From assembly GCA_903862415.1 (NCBI GenBank), contig CAIOYD010000057.1, positions 1-64,000 of the forward strand: a stretch of 64,000 bases of DNA, written 5' to 3'. Below the pieces are notes generated by a model. It searched no databases. It was not told where the DNA came from and saw only the letters and a list, made by a program, of their open reading frames with translations. This document shows positions 30,745-40,811 of this stretch, in pieces (position 1 is the stretch's first letter; each line of letters opens with the position of its first letter). The DNA is from an uncultured Oxalobacteraceae bacterium. GTDB taxonomy: Bacteria > Pseudomonadota > Gammaproteobacteria > Burkholderiales > Burkholderiaceae_D. Made by a program: the position numbers and the translations under genes.

Positions 30745-32233
30745 GATTCTCGATACGCCTGCTTCAGCCGAATTCGACGATTTTACCCGTCTGGCTTCGG
30801 AAATTTGCGGCACGCCGATTGCGTTAATCTCTTTATTGGATGAAGATCGTCAGTGGTTTAAAAGCAAAGTCGGTTTGGATGCGGCGCAAACGCCGCGCGA
30901 TATTTCTTTTTGCGGTCACGCTATACACGGTACCGACTTGTTCGAAATTCCCAACGCGCTTGAAGATGAGCGCTTCAAAGATAATCCCTTAGTCACCGGC
31001 GCGCCAGATATACGCTTTTATGCGGGCGAACCGTTAATCACCTCAGATGGATTTGGTATTGGTACCCTGTGTGTGATCGACCGCATCCCGCATCAGCTTA
31101 ATGCCAGTCAGCGTGATGCACTCAAAGTCCTTGGTCGCCTGTTGGTGTTGCAGCTGGAAATGCGTGTTTCTTTACGCAGAGAACAAGAGTTAAATGTGGA
31201 ATTAGCTGCGCAGGCCAACTTCCGCAAATCGCTGCTCAATTCTGCCGGCATGGCAATGATAGCTGCGGATCGCAGCGGCCTCATTACCAGTTTTAATTTT
31301 GGTGCCGAACGACTCTCGGGTTATTCTCCCGGGGAAGTGCTTGGGAAAATGAAGTTCGGCGATTTTGTTCAAGGTGAGCCCGTTGATTGTGGGAATGAAC
31401 CTTCGGAAACCCATGAGGGAATATTTCTGCGCAAAGACCAAGCCACTGTTCCGGTGGAGTTGACGATGTCAGTCATTGCTGATGCGGACAATATCAACAG
31501 CGGATTGTTGGCGATTGTTGCCGACATTTCTGAGAGAAAGCTGCTTGAAAATACCAAGGCTGAATTTATCTCCGTGGTGAGTCACGAGTTACGTACGCCA
31601 CTGACTTCGATCCGGGCTTCGCTGGGCTTGCTGGAGGCTGGCGTACTTGGTTTGATTCCTGCCAAGGCGCTCGAAGTCATCACCATCGCGAACAGAAACA
31701 GTCAGCGTTTGATTACGCTGGTCAACGATATTCTGGATATGGATAAGTTAATGTCCGGGAAAATGACGATTCATACGGACAAACTTAATCTCGTCAGTTT
31801 GATTGAACAGTCGATCGAAGCCAATAAAGGTTATGCCGAAACCTATCAGGTACAGTATGCATTTTTGGATCGTGCAGACAGACCGGAAGTCATAGGGGAT
31901 GAAGATCGATTGATGCAGGTGATGGCCAATCTGCTGTCGAATGCCGCCAAATTTTCCACCACGGGAACGCAAATCGATATCCGGCTGGTGAGCACCGGAA
32001 CGGCATTGCGGGTGGAAGTCCAGGATCATGGCGAGGGAATTCCGTTGGAATTTCAACCTAAAATTTTCGGTAAATTTGCTCAGGCAAGTAACAGCAGTAC
32101 CCGGAATCGCGGTGGAACTGGTCTTGGATTACACATTTGCCAAAAGCTGATGGAGAAAATGAACGGCCAGATCGGCTTCGATACCGTCATCGGTAAAGGT
32201 TCCACCTTTTGGTTTTCTATGCCGTTGGCCTGA
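30695..32233 (+). CDS. GAF-PAS sensor histidine kinase (5' end replaced)
   Basis: [47 protein letters not shown] (GAF), [20 protein letters not shown] (HisKA), HATPase [14 protein letters not shown]. Confidence 0.85.
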   Translation: [512 protein letters not shown]

Positions 32234-32517
32234 GCCGGGACTTTGGGTTGTCCTATGCTGTGTTGATGCAGCTAGCTTCCCATGGAATGCCTGTCAGAAT
32301 CAAAATTTGAACATGCAAAAATGAACTACTTCACTTTTTTTACTCCGGTAATCAAGCATGTCAGTCCCTGTGTGAAAGTGCGTGATGAGGTTGCGCCTTG
32401 AGAGAAGTATGCTGAAGAATTTAAAAAAACAGCAGGCACCTGCGATTTCATGAAAATGGATGCAAGCTCTCCTTGTTCTGCTTGCATGCATGTTCCCAAA
32501 AATAGTTTGCTGGAAAC

Positions 32518-32967
32518 TTAAGTCGCCTTGATTGCAGCGTTAATCCAGGTTTCGGCATCTGCTATTTTTTCAAACGACTGCCAGGTCAGATTGGCTTTTA
32601 AAAAAATAGCTTCCAAAATCGGCAGCATAATCGCCCGGCCTTCAATGTGATCGGGTACGACATAAGCAATCACATAATCAGCTTTAGTTTCTGTGAGATC
32701 CTGCTGTAAACTTTTTGTATAGATTGCCAACGCTTGCGGCGACATCATCATGCTGTTGCGGTAGGTAACAATGGCAGCAATGGTATCGCGACCATTCAGT
32801 TCGGACAGGCAGGCGTGACGCACTTTGCCTAGCGCGATGATACCTTCGGTATTGAGAGGGCCGGTAACAGTGGAAATGAAAATGTTGTTTTCTATGCGCG
32901 CTTCATAGTTGCCTTGTGCGCTAATTTTCCCATCATTGTAGTCACTGCTTGAATATATCGTAGCCAT
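32518..32967 (-). CDS. Hypothetical STAS/SpoIIAA-like protein
   Basis: 149 aa; size and pattern (GPLNTEGIIALGKVRH...) suggest a STAS-like fold. Confidence 0.45.
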   Translation of the reverse strand: MATIYSSSDYNDGKISAQGNYEARIENNIFISTVTGPLNTEGIIALGKVRHACLSELNGRDTIAAIVTYRNSMMMSPQALAIYTKSLQQDLTETKADYVIAYVVPDHIEGRAIMLPILEAIFLKANLTWQSFEKIADAETWINAAIKAT

Positions 32968-33174
32968 GAATTACTCATTAAATAATGCTTAAAAGAAATA
33001 TTTTTTTGATTATATACGGCGTCCTGTTTATATTCAACTACATTTCTCGGTAGAAGATTCTGCTGATTTAGACGCACGTCAACTCCTGACGCACGGTTCG
33101 TTTTCTTTTCTGGTGTTTCATAAGGTGTGTTATTTTACGCCACCGGTGGAATACTATTTTTGGGGAAAGCGCAC

Positions 33175-34779
33175 ATGTCGGCTCATTACGATGTTGATTT
33201 TATTGTCATTGGTTCTGGCTTTGGTGGCAGTGTCAGTGCATTGCGGCTGGCAGAAAAAGGCTATCGGGTCGCGGTGGTTGAGCAGGGGCGGCGCTGGACG
33301 CCGGACAATCTGCCCAAAAGTACCTGGAATTTAGCCAGCTGGCTGTGGCGTCCTTCCTTGGGACTGCATGGGTTTTTCAGTATGCAGTTCTTTAAACACG
33401 TGGTGGTAGTGCATGGCAATGCCGTCGGTGGTGGCTCCATTACTTACGCCAATACTCTGCTGGTGCCGCCGCCGCACATCTGGCAACAGGGTAGCTGGGC
33501 CGGTCTGGAAGACTGGAACAATATCATGCCAGGGCATTACGCTACTGCCTCACGTATGCTGGGAGTAACTACCAACCGGCGACTTGGCGCAGCTGATTAT
33601 CGGCTCAGAGACATGGCCAAAATTATTGGAGTAGAGCAAAGCTTCTATCCCACCGAAGTCGGGGTGTTCTTTGGCAATGATGCCGATACGCCTGGCACGA
33701 GTTATCCCGATCCCTACTTCGGCGGTCAAGGACCGGAGCGTGCCTCTTGCACTGGCTGCGGCGGCTGCATGGTGGGTTGTCGATACAACGCTAAAAATAC
33801 GCTGGACAAAAATTATCTCTATCTGGCCGAACAACTGGGTGTGGAGTTGATCGCAGAAACTAAAGTGGTAGATGTGCGTCCGTTAAATCAGCAATCGGAT
33901 GGTTCGGCGGGTTATGAAGTGGTGATGACGTCGCGTAAGGGTGCTGGTCAGCGTCGCATGACTTGCCGCGGTGTGGTGTTTGCTGCTTCTTCGCTGGGCA
34001 CGCAGGAATTGTTATTCCGGCTCAAAGAAAAACAATCGCTGCCGCATATTTCGGATGCGCTCGGCACCTTTGTGCGTACCAATGCGGAATCGCTGATCGG
34101 TATCCGTTTTCCCGGCGCGACTGAAGATCTGTCTACAGGTGTGGCCATCGGCTCGGGTATTTATATCGACGAATATACCCATATCGAAGCGACCCGCTAT
34201 CCGGCCGGATCGGACACCATGGGCTTGCTGACCACGGTGATGACGCTCGGACGACCTGGATGGAGCCGGCCGTTTACCTGGCTGGCCACGCTGGGTAAAA
34301 TGCTGTTGACTCAACCACTGACAACGTTACGGGTCATGAACCCGCGCCACTGGGCACGCGAAACCATGATTTTTCTGTGTATGCAGACCTTGGATGGACA
34401 TCTCACCATGCGTTTCAAACGCCGCTGGTTCTGGCCCTTTTCCAAGCAGCTGGTCACTTCGGGTGAACGCATTCCTACTTTTATCCCTGCCGGAAATAGC
34501 TTTGCACTTAAGGCTGCCAAGGCAACGGGAGGTGTGGCACTGAATGCCTTAACCGAAATATTTCTGAATATTCCCATGACAGCACATTGCATGGGTGGCG
34601 CACCGATGGGACGCAGCCGCAGCGAGGGTGTGTGTGACAGTCAGAGCCGGGTGTTTGGTTACCGTAACATGTATATTTGTGATGGTTCTGTTCTGGGTGC
34701 CAATCTGGGCGTCAATCCCAGTCTGACGATTACTGCCCTGGCCGAACACGCGATGAGTCATATACCACACAAGGAATAA
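33175..34779 (+). CDS. GMC-family FAD oxidoreductase (cholesterol-oxidase-like)
   Basis: DFIVIGSGFGGSVSALRLAEKGYRVAVVEQG; GGGSITYANTLLVPP; C-terminal VFGYRNMYICDGSVLGANLGVNPSLTITALAE. Confidence 0.85.
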   Translation: MSAHYDVDFIVIGSGFGGSVSALRLAEKGYRVAVVEQGRRWTPDNLPKSTWNLASWLWRPSLGLHGFFSMQFFKHVVVVHGNAVGGGSITYANTLLVPPPHIWQQGSWAGLEDWNNIMPGHYATASRMLGVTTNRRLGAADYRLRDMAKIIGVEQSFYPTEVGVFFGNDADTPGTSYPDPYFGGQGPERASCTGCGGCMVGCRYNAKNTLDKNYLYLAEQLGVELIAETKVVDVRPLNQQSDGSAGYEVVMTSRKGAGQRRMTCRGVVFAASSLGTQELLFRLKEKQSLPHISDALGTFVRTNAESLIGIRFPGATEDLSTGVAIGSGIYIDEYTHIEATRYPAGSDTMGLLTTVMTLGRPGWSRPFTWLATLGKMLLTQPLTTLRVMNPRHWARETMIFLCMQTLDGHLTMRFKRRWFWPFSKQLVTSGERIPTFIPAGNSFALKAAKATGGVALNALTEIFLNIPMTAHCMGGAPMGRSRSEGVCDSQSRVFGYRNMYICDGSVLGANLGVNPSLTITALAEHAMSHIPHKE

Positions 34780-35456
34780 TGCATATGCACACTTCTGAAT
34801 CAGAATTTCCTGCTGTTCCCGCTCCTTGGACGTTGCAGGGACGTGGCTTGATCGTGCTCGCACGCATGCCGGCGGCGTTACTGGATCAGCACAACTTCTT
34901 ACCTGATACGCTCAAAGGTTCGCGCCGTGGTCAGCTCGGTGCGATGATGTTTGTTGATTATGCGAGTTCGCCTGTTGGGCCGTATCAGGAATTGCTGTTT
35001 GTTCCCGGCACGGTGTTGTTTGGACAGCGCCGCTGCCGCACCATCAGCCGGATTTTTGTCTCCACCATGGAAAGTGTGGTCAACGGACGTCGCAACTGGG
35101 GTATTCCGAAAGATCTGTGCCAGTTTAAGGTGCAGGAAAATCCTGACAGTGGCGTGATTTCTGTGGACATCAGTCTGGATAATCAACGTATCGGTGAATT
35201 TGCTTACAGCAGCGGTAAACTCAGTCTGCCAGTCACCTCAGCGTTGTGCCCCAAATCACTGCTCACGCTGGGACAGCGCTGGGAACAACAGGATTATTTT
35301 TACACTCCTGCTGCCAGAGGGAGTGTCAGTCGGGCGCAGATTCAGCATATGCACTTCAACCAGGAATTTTTCCCCGACATCACCCGGGGATCGATGCAGC
35401 TGGCCCTGGCGGTACCCAAGTTTGAAATGGTTTTTTCTGAATGTGAAAATAAATAA
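34779..35456 (+). CDS. Acetoacetate decarboxylase-like superfamily protein
   Basis: GRRNWGIPKDLCQFKV active-site-like region; ADC-like length. Confidence 0.65.
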   Translation: MHMHTSESEFPAVPAPWTLQGRGLIVLARMPAALLDQHNFLPDTLKGSRRGQLGAMMFVDYASSPVGPYQELLFVPGTVLFGQRRCRTISRIFVSTMESVVNGRRNWGIPKDLCQFKVQENPDSGVISVDISLDNQRIGEFAYSSGKLSLPVTSALCPKSLLTLGQRWEQQDYFYTPAARGSVSRAQIQHMHFNQEFFPDITRGSMQLALAVPKFEMVFSECENK

Positions 35457-35561
35457 CATTGCGAATTTAAGCTGCGGATAATTCACACAAATTTAATTGA
35501 TGTTGCTTTCTGAATTGTTATATTCTCTGTGCAATTAGTTCATACTGAAAGGCATGTTACG

Positions 35562-36689
35562 ATGGACATGGACGTTGATGATGCCGTGCAGTTGCTGGCC
35601 GAAGTCGGACGCTTTGCACGCGAGCGTATCGCCGTGCTGGCCGCGCGTCCCGAGTTGCCGATAGCACCGCCACAGATGAGCAGTCTCACGCAGGAAGCCA
35701 CTGAGCTTGGCATACTGCCGCTGACAACCTCCGATGAAGGCTTCGGCATCTGGGAACACCATACCGATACGATGTCCTTCAATACCGGTGCCTTACGTCA
35801 CATAGCGTATGCCAGTCCCGGAGTTGCTTTTGCCTGGCACCGGCTGGCGTTAGCGCGGTTTGTGGCGCAGCAACTTGGCCTGACACTCGACAGTGCTGCA
35901 TTGCAGGGGACGGCGCTGGTACCCACTGGTCATTATGGGCTGGCGCGCACGAGTCTGGCACGCTGGCTCAGGGGTGACGAATTGCACAGCGACGATAGTG
36001 CGCTGTTATCCGATTGGCTGGACCGGACCTCCAACAGCACTTCAGTGTGCGCACCGCAAGAATGGTCAGGCATGCTGTGGCCGCTTTGGTCTGATGGCTG
36101 CATCGCCTGGCAGTACACCGATCGTGCAACGTTGAATGTCAGAGCACTGGGTGGCATGCATGGCTTTGATGAGTTGACTGGTTTTGCCGTCAGTCAGTCT
36201 GTGCCGCCAGAACGCCTCATTCAACTCGACCCACAGGCGTCGCGACTGTTGTATATGCGGATGTTGAAAATGGATATGTTGGGCTTGCTGGCCATCGGTG
36301 GCGGCGCGCTTGACCGTGGTCAGGAACTGGCACGCAATTTCGCCGCGCTGCGACGACAGGGCGGCAAGATCATTGCCGGACATGCTGCGGTTCAGCACAT
36401 GCTCAGTGACATTGAAATCACCCGTCACCAACTTGATATGGCACTGGCGGCTTTTGACCGGCCGCTGGATGCGCTTGATATCGGCGCTCTGGCTGCCGCG
36501 CGGGTGAGCATGAGCAATGCCCTGTGCCTGGCCGCCAATCAGGTGATGCAGGTACATGGCGGCACCGGTTATATGCGCGATGTCGGTCCGGAAAAACTGT
36601 TACGTGATCAAAATATGCTCAAACTGATGTCAGGTGGCACCAGAGACCTGCATGCATTTCTGGCTGGCTGGACTGGAGTATGCCCATGA
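35562..36689 (+). CDS. Divergent acyl-CoA dehydrogenase-like protein
   Basis: C-terminal ACAD features (ANQVMQVHGGTGYMRDVGPEKLLRDQNMLKLMSGGTRD). Confidence 0.75.
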   Translation: MDMDVDDAVQLLAEVGRFARERIAVLAARPELPIAPPQMSSLTQEATELGILPLTTSDEGFGIWEHHTDTMSFNTGALRHIAYASPGVAFAWHRLALARFVAQQLGLTLDSAALQGTALVPTGHYGLARTSLARWLRGDELHSDDSALLSDWLDRTSNSTSVCAPQEWSGMLWPLWSDGCIAWQYTDRATLNVRALGGMHGFDELTGFAVSQSVPPERLIQLDPQASRLLYMRMLKMDMLGLLAIGGGALDRGQELARNFAALRRQGGKIIAGHAAVQHMLSDIEITRHQLDMALAAFDRPLDALDIGALAAARVSMSNALCLAANQVMQVHGGTGYMRDVGPEKLLRDQNMLKLMSGGTRDLHAFLAGWTGVCP

Positions 36690-38059
36690 ATAAGCACGAC
36701 CATCTTGACGGCCATTTACCGGCAGATCATCCACTGTCGCCTCACTGGCAGTTCGCCAATCTGCCTTTGATCAGTCGCTCTCTGACCGATTATCCGGTCA
36801 ACGATTTGTGGGAAATGGATTTTGCCAGACTTCCTGCGGCGATCGGGAAACAGCGCCGTCGGGCGCGTCAGTTTGCCGAGCAGTTTATGATGCCGGTGGC
36901 GGCCGAGGTTGATCTGGCTCCGCATCCACCGGTGGGACTTTGCCATCCTGCTGCCGAACGCATTCTGCGCGAAGCAGGCAGGCAGGGTTGGCTTAGCTAC
37001 TTTATGCCGAAACCTTTGGGCAGCATGCCCTGGGGTGCGGCGCCGTATGCGCCGATTTATCAGTGTTGCGTGGTGGTGGAAGAATTCAGTCGTGCCTGCG
37101 GTGGTTTGATGCTGTTGGTCTCAGCCCATCATCTGGGCGCCATGCCACTGGTTTTGTCTGGCAACATCAGCACGATCTTCCGGCATCTGCTGCCGGTGTA
37201 TCGCAGTTGTGAGCGCGGCGATCCGCATCTGATTGCGTTTGCGATTACCGAGCCGGGTGCAGGATCAGATGTGGAAGAAGGTCACGGTGCCGAAACCAGT
37301 CGGCCCGGCGTGGTGGCCACTCCCACAGAGGGTGGCTATTTGCTCAATGGTCGCAAGTGTTATATCAGTGGTGGTGATCTGGCCAAAACCGCGACGGTGT
37401 TTGCGGCGCTTAAAGGTGAAGGCATGGAATCCTGGACTTGCTTCTATGTTGACTGCAGCGCGCCGGGTTACAGGGTGACACGCACGGAACTCAAAATGGG
37501 AATGCGTGCTTCGGGTGCGGCGGAAATTGAATTCACCAATGTGTTTGTACCGGAGAGCCGGGTCATCGGCGGATTGCGGAATGGCTGGGCGCTCAATCGC
37601 GCCACACTTAACGCCTCGCGTATTCCGGTGGGTGCCATGGCGGTTGGTTTTGCCAGAGCCGCGACCGAAACGGCGGTGGAGTTTGCCCGCCACTATAAGC
37701 TTGGAGGCAAGGCCTTGATTCATTATCAGGATGTGCAGTTACATCTGGCCACGATGGTGGCTGAAACCCGTGCCATGCGCAGTCTGGTCTGGCAGGAAGC
37801 CCGGGCTGGCTGGCAGCCGCGCCAACTCAATACGGCGCTGTGCAAATTTCACGCCACCGACCGAGCTCAACATGTTTGTGAAATGGCCATGGACTTGCTG
37901 GCCGATCACGGTGGACGGCATGAAAACAAGATCGAGAAAATTTTTCGCGATGTCCGCCTGAGCCGGATTTTTGAAGGCACCAACCAAATCAATCGTCTGT
38001 CCATGATCGAAGATTGGCAAACCCATTTGCTCGATCTGAATCACCCTATAGGAGTATGA
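36680..38059 (+). CDS. Acyl-CoA dehydrogenase
   Basis: AFAITEPGAGSDVE, NGRKCYISGGDLA, IFRDVRLSRIFEGTNQINR. Confidence 0.88.
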   Translation: MPMNKHDHLDGHLPADHPLSPHWQFANLPLISRSLTDYPVNDLWEMDFARLPAAIGKQRRRARQFAEQFMMPVAAEVDLAPHPPVGLCHPAAERILREAGRQGWLSYFMPKPLGSMPWGAAPYAPIYQCCVVVEEFSRACGGLMLLVSAHHLGAMPLVLSGNISTIFRHLLPVYRSCERGDPHLIAFAITEPGAGSDVEEGHGAETSRPGVVATPTEGGYLLNGRKCYISGGDLAKTATVFAALKGEGMESWTCFYVDCSAPGYRVTRTELKMGMRASGAAEIEFTNVFVPESRVIGGLRNGWALNRATLNASRIPVGAMAVGFARAATETAVEFARHYKLGGKALIHYQDVQLHLATMVAETRAMRSLVWQEARAGWQPRQLNTALCKFHATDRAQHVCEMAMDLLADHGGRHENKIEKIFRDVRLSRIFEGTNQINRLSMIEDWQTHLLDLNHPIGV

Positions 38060-38061
38060 GC

Positions 38062-38868
38062 ATGAACAAAAGCGCGTGTGAACATGAATTTTTTTTCCAG
38101 TATCCGTTAACCGCGGTCACGACGTCCGAAGGGCAAGTCGAGTTACCGATTTTGTACTACGACAATTCTGCTCTGATGGCCTTGTTCCGGGTGGATTACG
38201 ATAAGGCCCAGGCCATGGTGGCCAGCCAGGGCTTGCAGGCGGTGCGGGTGTTTGGCGGTAAAGCGCTGGTAGCATTGGCCTGTTATCAGTATCGCGAAAC
38301 CTCGATTGCCGACTACAACGAAACCGGTGTGGCGATTGCGGCTGTGCCCAACGGCACACAGGTACCGGCCTTTCCTTTGGTGTCGATGTTAAACAGTCTG
38401 GATAAAGCTGCGGTTGGTTTTCATGTGGTCGATCTGCCGGTCACCACTCCCGCCGCCTGTGCGGCCGGATTTGAATTATGGGGTTTGCCCAAGTTCGTGA
38501 CGCCGATCAGTTTTTCGCTGCAGGGTAAGCAATTTGATGGTGCGGTCACCGACCCGGGTACCGGCAAGGATTTGCTGCGTCTGTCTGGCAAGGCCGGCAT
38601 AGGTGTGCCAGGCCCGCTATTGGATTTGGTGCTGTATTCCAGAAATCACGGTAAGCTGTTGCGCACTCTGGTCAATACCCGCGGTGGGGCACAGTTCTGT
38701 CTGCCGGGGTCGATACGCCTGCAGGTGGCCGACAGTGTTCATCCCATGGCGCAGCGTCTGCATGCTCTGGGCCTGAGTAATGCCAGCCCGGATTTACTGT
38801 TCCATACTCATGCCTTGCAATTGCGGCTGAATGCGGGAGCGGTGCTGCCGTTTAGCCCCGCGCCTTAA
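38062..38868 (+). CDS. Acetoacetate decarboxylase-like superfamily protein (second)
   Basis: CAAGFELWGLPKFVTPISFSLQGK. Confidence 0.65.
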   Translation: MNKSACEHEFFFQYPLTAVTTSEGQVELPILYYDNSALMALFRVDYDKAQAMVASQGLQAVRVFGGKALVALACYQYRETSIADYNETGVAIAAVPNGTQVPAFPLVSMLNSLDKAAVGFHVVDLPVTTPAACAAGFELWGLPKFVTPISFSLQGKQFDGAVTDPGTGKDLLRLSGKAGIGVPGPLLDLVLYSRNHGKLLRTLVNTRGGAQFCLPGSIRLQVADSVHPMAQRLHALGLSNASPDLLFHTHALQLRLNAGAVLPFSPAP

Positions 38869-40792
38869 CCGCAAGCAGGCGTGCCTGTGTGAGTTGTTTC
38901 CACTTGGGGGCATATTTGACGGCTTCGTCGTATTTTTCCAGCGCGTCGGCAACAAGGTGCTGTTGCATCAACACATCGCCCCAGGCTTTGAGCGGATCGG
39001 CCCAGTGCGGGCCGGTTAAATTGGCCTGTCTGAATTGTTCTGCTGCTTTTTTCAGGTCGCCATGTCTGACTAATGCCATGCCGTAGGAATAATAACCCGA
39101 GGGTATGCTGGGCGCGAGTTGTTGTGCCTTGGTATACCAGCTCTGTGCACCGGCCCAGTCACCGCGCAGATCAAGAACATCGGCTTTGAAGCGGTAACAA
39201 TCGACGAAGCTGCCGGTGCCGTTGGCTTTCAGTGGGCCGTTCAGGGCGGCATCGGCTTTGGCAGATTGGGCGGTTTTTTCATACGCCGGCGCGGCATAAC
39301 AGAGATAGGGCGCGTTGCTGGTGGAGACGGTCGGGTTGTTATAGGCCACGGCAAAGGCATCCCATTCTTTGGCAGCCTGTTTGATGTCACCGACTTCTTC
39401 GGCCAGCAAGGCTTTGGTGAGTGTGGCGATGGCAACGTCGGGCGCGCTTTGTTCATCGATGCTGGTGGTCTTGACGCGCAGTGTGGCGGAGTCAATATCA
39501 TGCAGCAGCGACTCGGTTTGGGCTACCTGCAGGTTGGCCGAGCCGGAAAAACTGGCGAAAATTCCTACTCCGTCGTGTGACTCCATATCGGCTATGCTTT
39601 CAGCCCGCACGGCCGTCAGATCCCATAATTGCTGGTCGTAGTTTTGATACATGGTTTCCGGTGCGCGCCCCGGGCGACCACCTGCCATCTGAGTGAGATG
39701 TTCGCCTTCCCGTATCGAGGCTTCTTCGGAGCCCATATTCCAGAGTGCATAAATAATGTTGTTGTAGCCGCCCCAGTAATCGGGTTTGAGGCGCAGCGTT
39801 TCCTGATACAGCGGCAGCGCTTCCTGCATGGCACCGCGATCACCTTTGCCGATGATGGCGTTGGCCCAGTAATTGAGTACATACGGTTTTTCGGGCGCAT
39901 CGACGGTCGGGTAGGCGGTCTGGGCAAAGCGGATGGCTTCGTCATTGCGACCGGCATTGGTGAGGTAATTGACCCACAATCCAGGTTGCGACTGACCGTA
40001 AATATATTCGCCGGCATCGTTCAATAGTTTGTCCAGATTGTGGTCTGCGTCGGTGAAAGTTTTAGCCAGTATGCCGGTGCCGCGCACGGTGAGCGCCAGC
40101 GCGCCTGTTTCAGTTTGTACTACATCACCATTAATGTGCTGATCGTGGCCAAAACGCGCTTTGAGGGTGCGTTCGATCTGGCCGACAGAGATGCCGGTTT
40201 CCGGTACTTCGATACCAATGTCGTTAGTCCAGGCATTGGAGAGCGAGCGTCGTTCGGCACTGGTACGGGTGGCGGCCTGTATGCGCGCGAGTACATCAAA
40301 CAGGCCGGTGGCAATGATTTTTCCACTTGGTACATGCATGACCAGGTTGGGAGAAAGTTCAAATGCATCGATGATGACACTGCGCGAAAGCACGGCATCA
40401 TGCACCATGAAGGCGCCGGTAATGCCGATCGCCGTGGCGACGGCGGCGAGAAAAATCTGGAAACTCACGCGCAGTCTCAAACCTAGCCGGCGTACCGTTT
40501 CTTCGCTGAGCTGATTGCGCAGGTGGGCCAGGCGCAGATCATGTTCGTCTTTAAGTAGTTTGGTTTGTACATGAACGTGGCGCGACTGGATTTCGACATG
40601 CTGGGTCTGGATCTGTAAAAATTTTGAAGCCTCGTGCGCCACCTCGGGGCTGTACAGTGCTTGTTGGTGGACGATGGTGGCGGCGAAGGGATCGGCGCCA
40701 GCGAGAGTTTCGGAGGCGGAAGACTCCATGTTTTCGAGCTCAGGCCGTTCTTCTTCATCCCCCAGAATTCCGCCAACGATTCCTTCAGCCAT
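38852..40792 (-). CDS. Membrane-anchored TPR-repeat protein
   Basis: One TM (VSFQIFLAAVATAIGITGAFMV) and C-terminal TPR-like repeats. Confidence 0.7.
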   Translation of the reverse strand: MAEGIVGGILGDEEERPELENMESSASETLAGADPFAATIVHQQALYSPEVAHEASKFLQIQTQHVEIQSRHVHVQTKLLKDEHDLRLAHLRNQLSEETVRRLGLRLRVSFQIFLAAVATAIGITGAFMVHDAVLSRSVIIDAFELSPNLVMHVPSGKIIATGLFDVLARIQAATRTSAERRSLSNAWTNDIGIEVPETGISVGQIERTLKARFGHDQHINGDVVQTETGALALTVRGTGILAKTFTDADHNLDKLLNDAGEYIYGQSQPGLWVNYLTNAGRNDEAIRFAQTAYPTVDAPEKPYVLNYWANAIIGKGDRGAMQEALPLYQETLRLKPDYWGGYNNIIYALWNMGSEEASIREGEHLTQMAGGRPGRAPETMYQNYDQQLWDLTAVRAESIADMESHDGVGIFASFSGSANLQVAQTESLLHDIDSATLRVKTTSIDEQSAPDVAIATLTKALLAEEVGDIKQAAKEWDAFAVAYNNPTVSTSNAPYLCYAAPAYEKTAQSAKADAALNGPLKANGTGSFVDCYRFKADVLDLRGDWAGAQSWYTKAQQLAPSIPSGYYSYGMALVRHGDLKKAAEQFRQANLTGPHWADPLKAWGDVLMQQHLVADALEKYDEAVKYAPKWKQLTQARLLAVKARG

Positions 40793-40811
40793 GTCTGTTC
40801 CCCGCTAGTGT

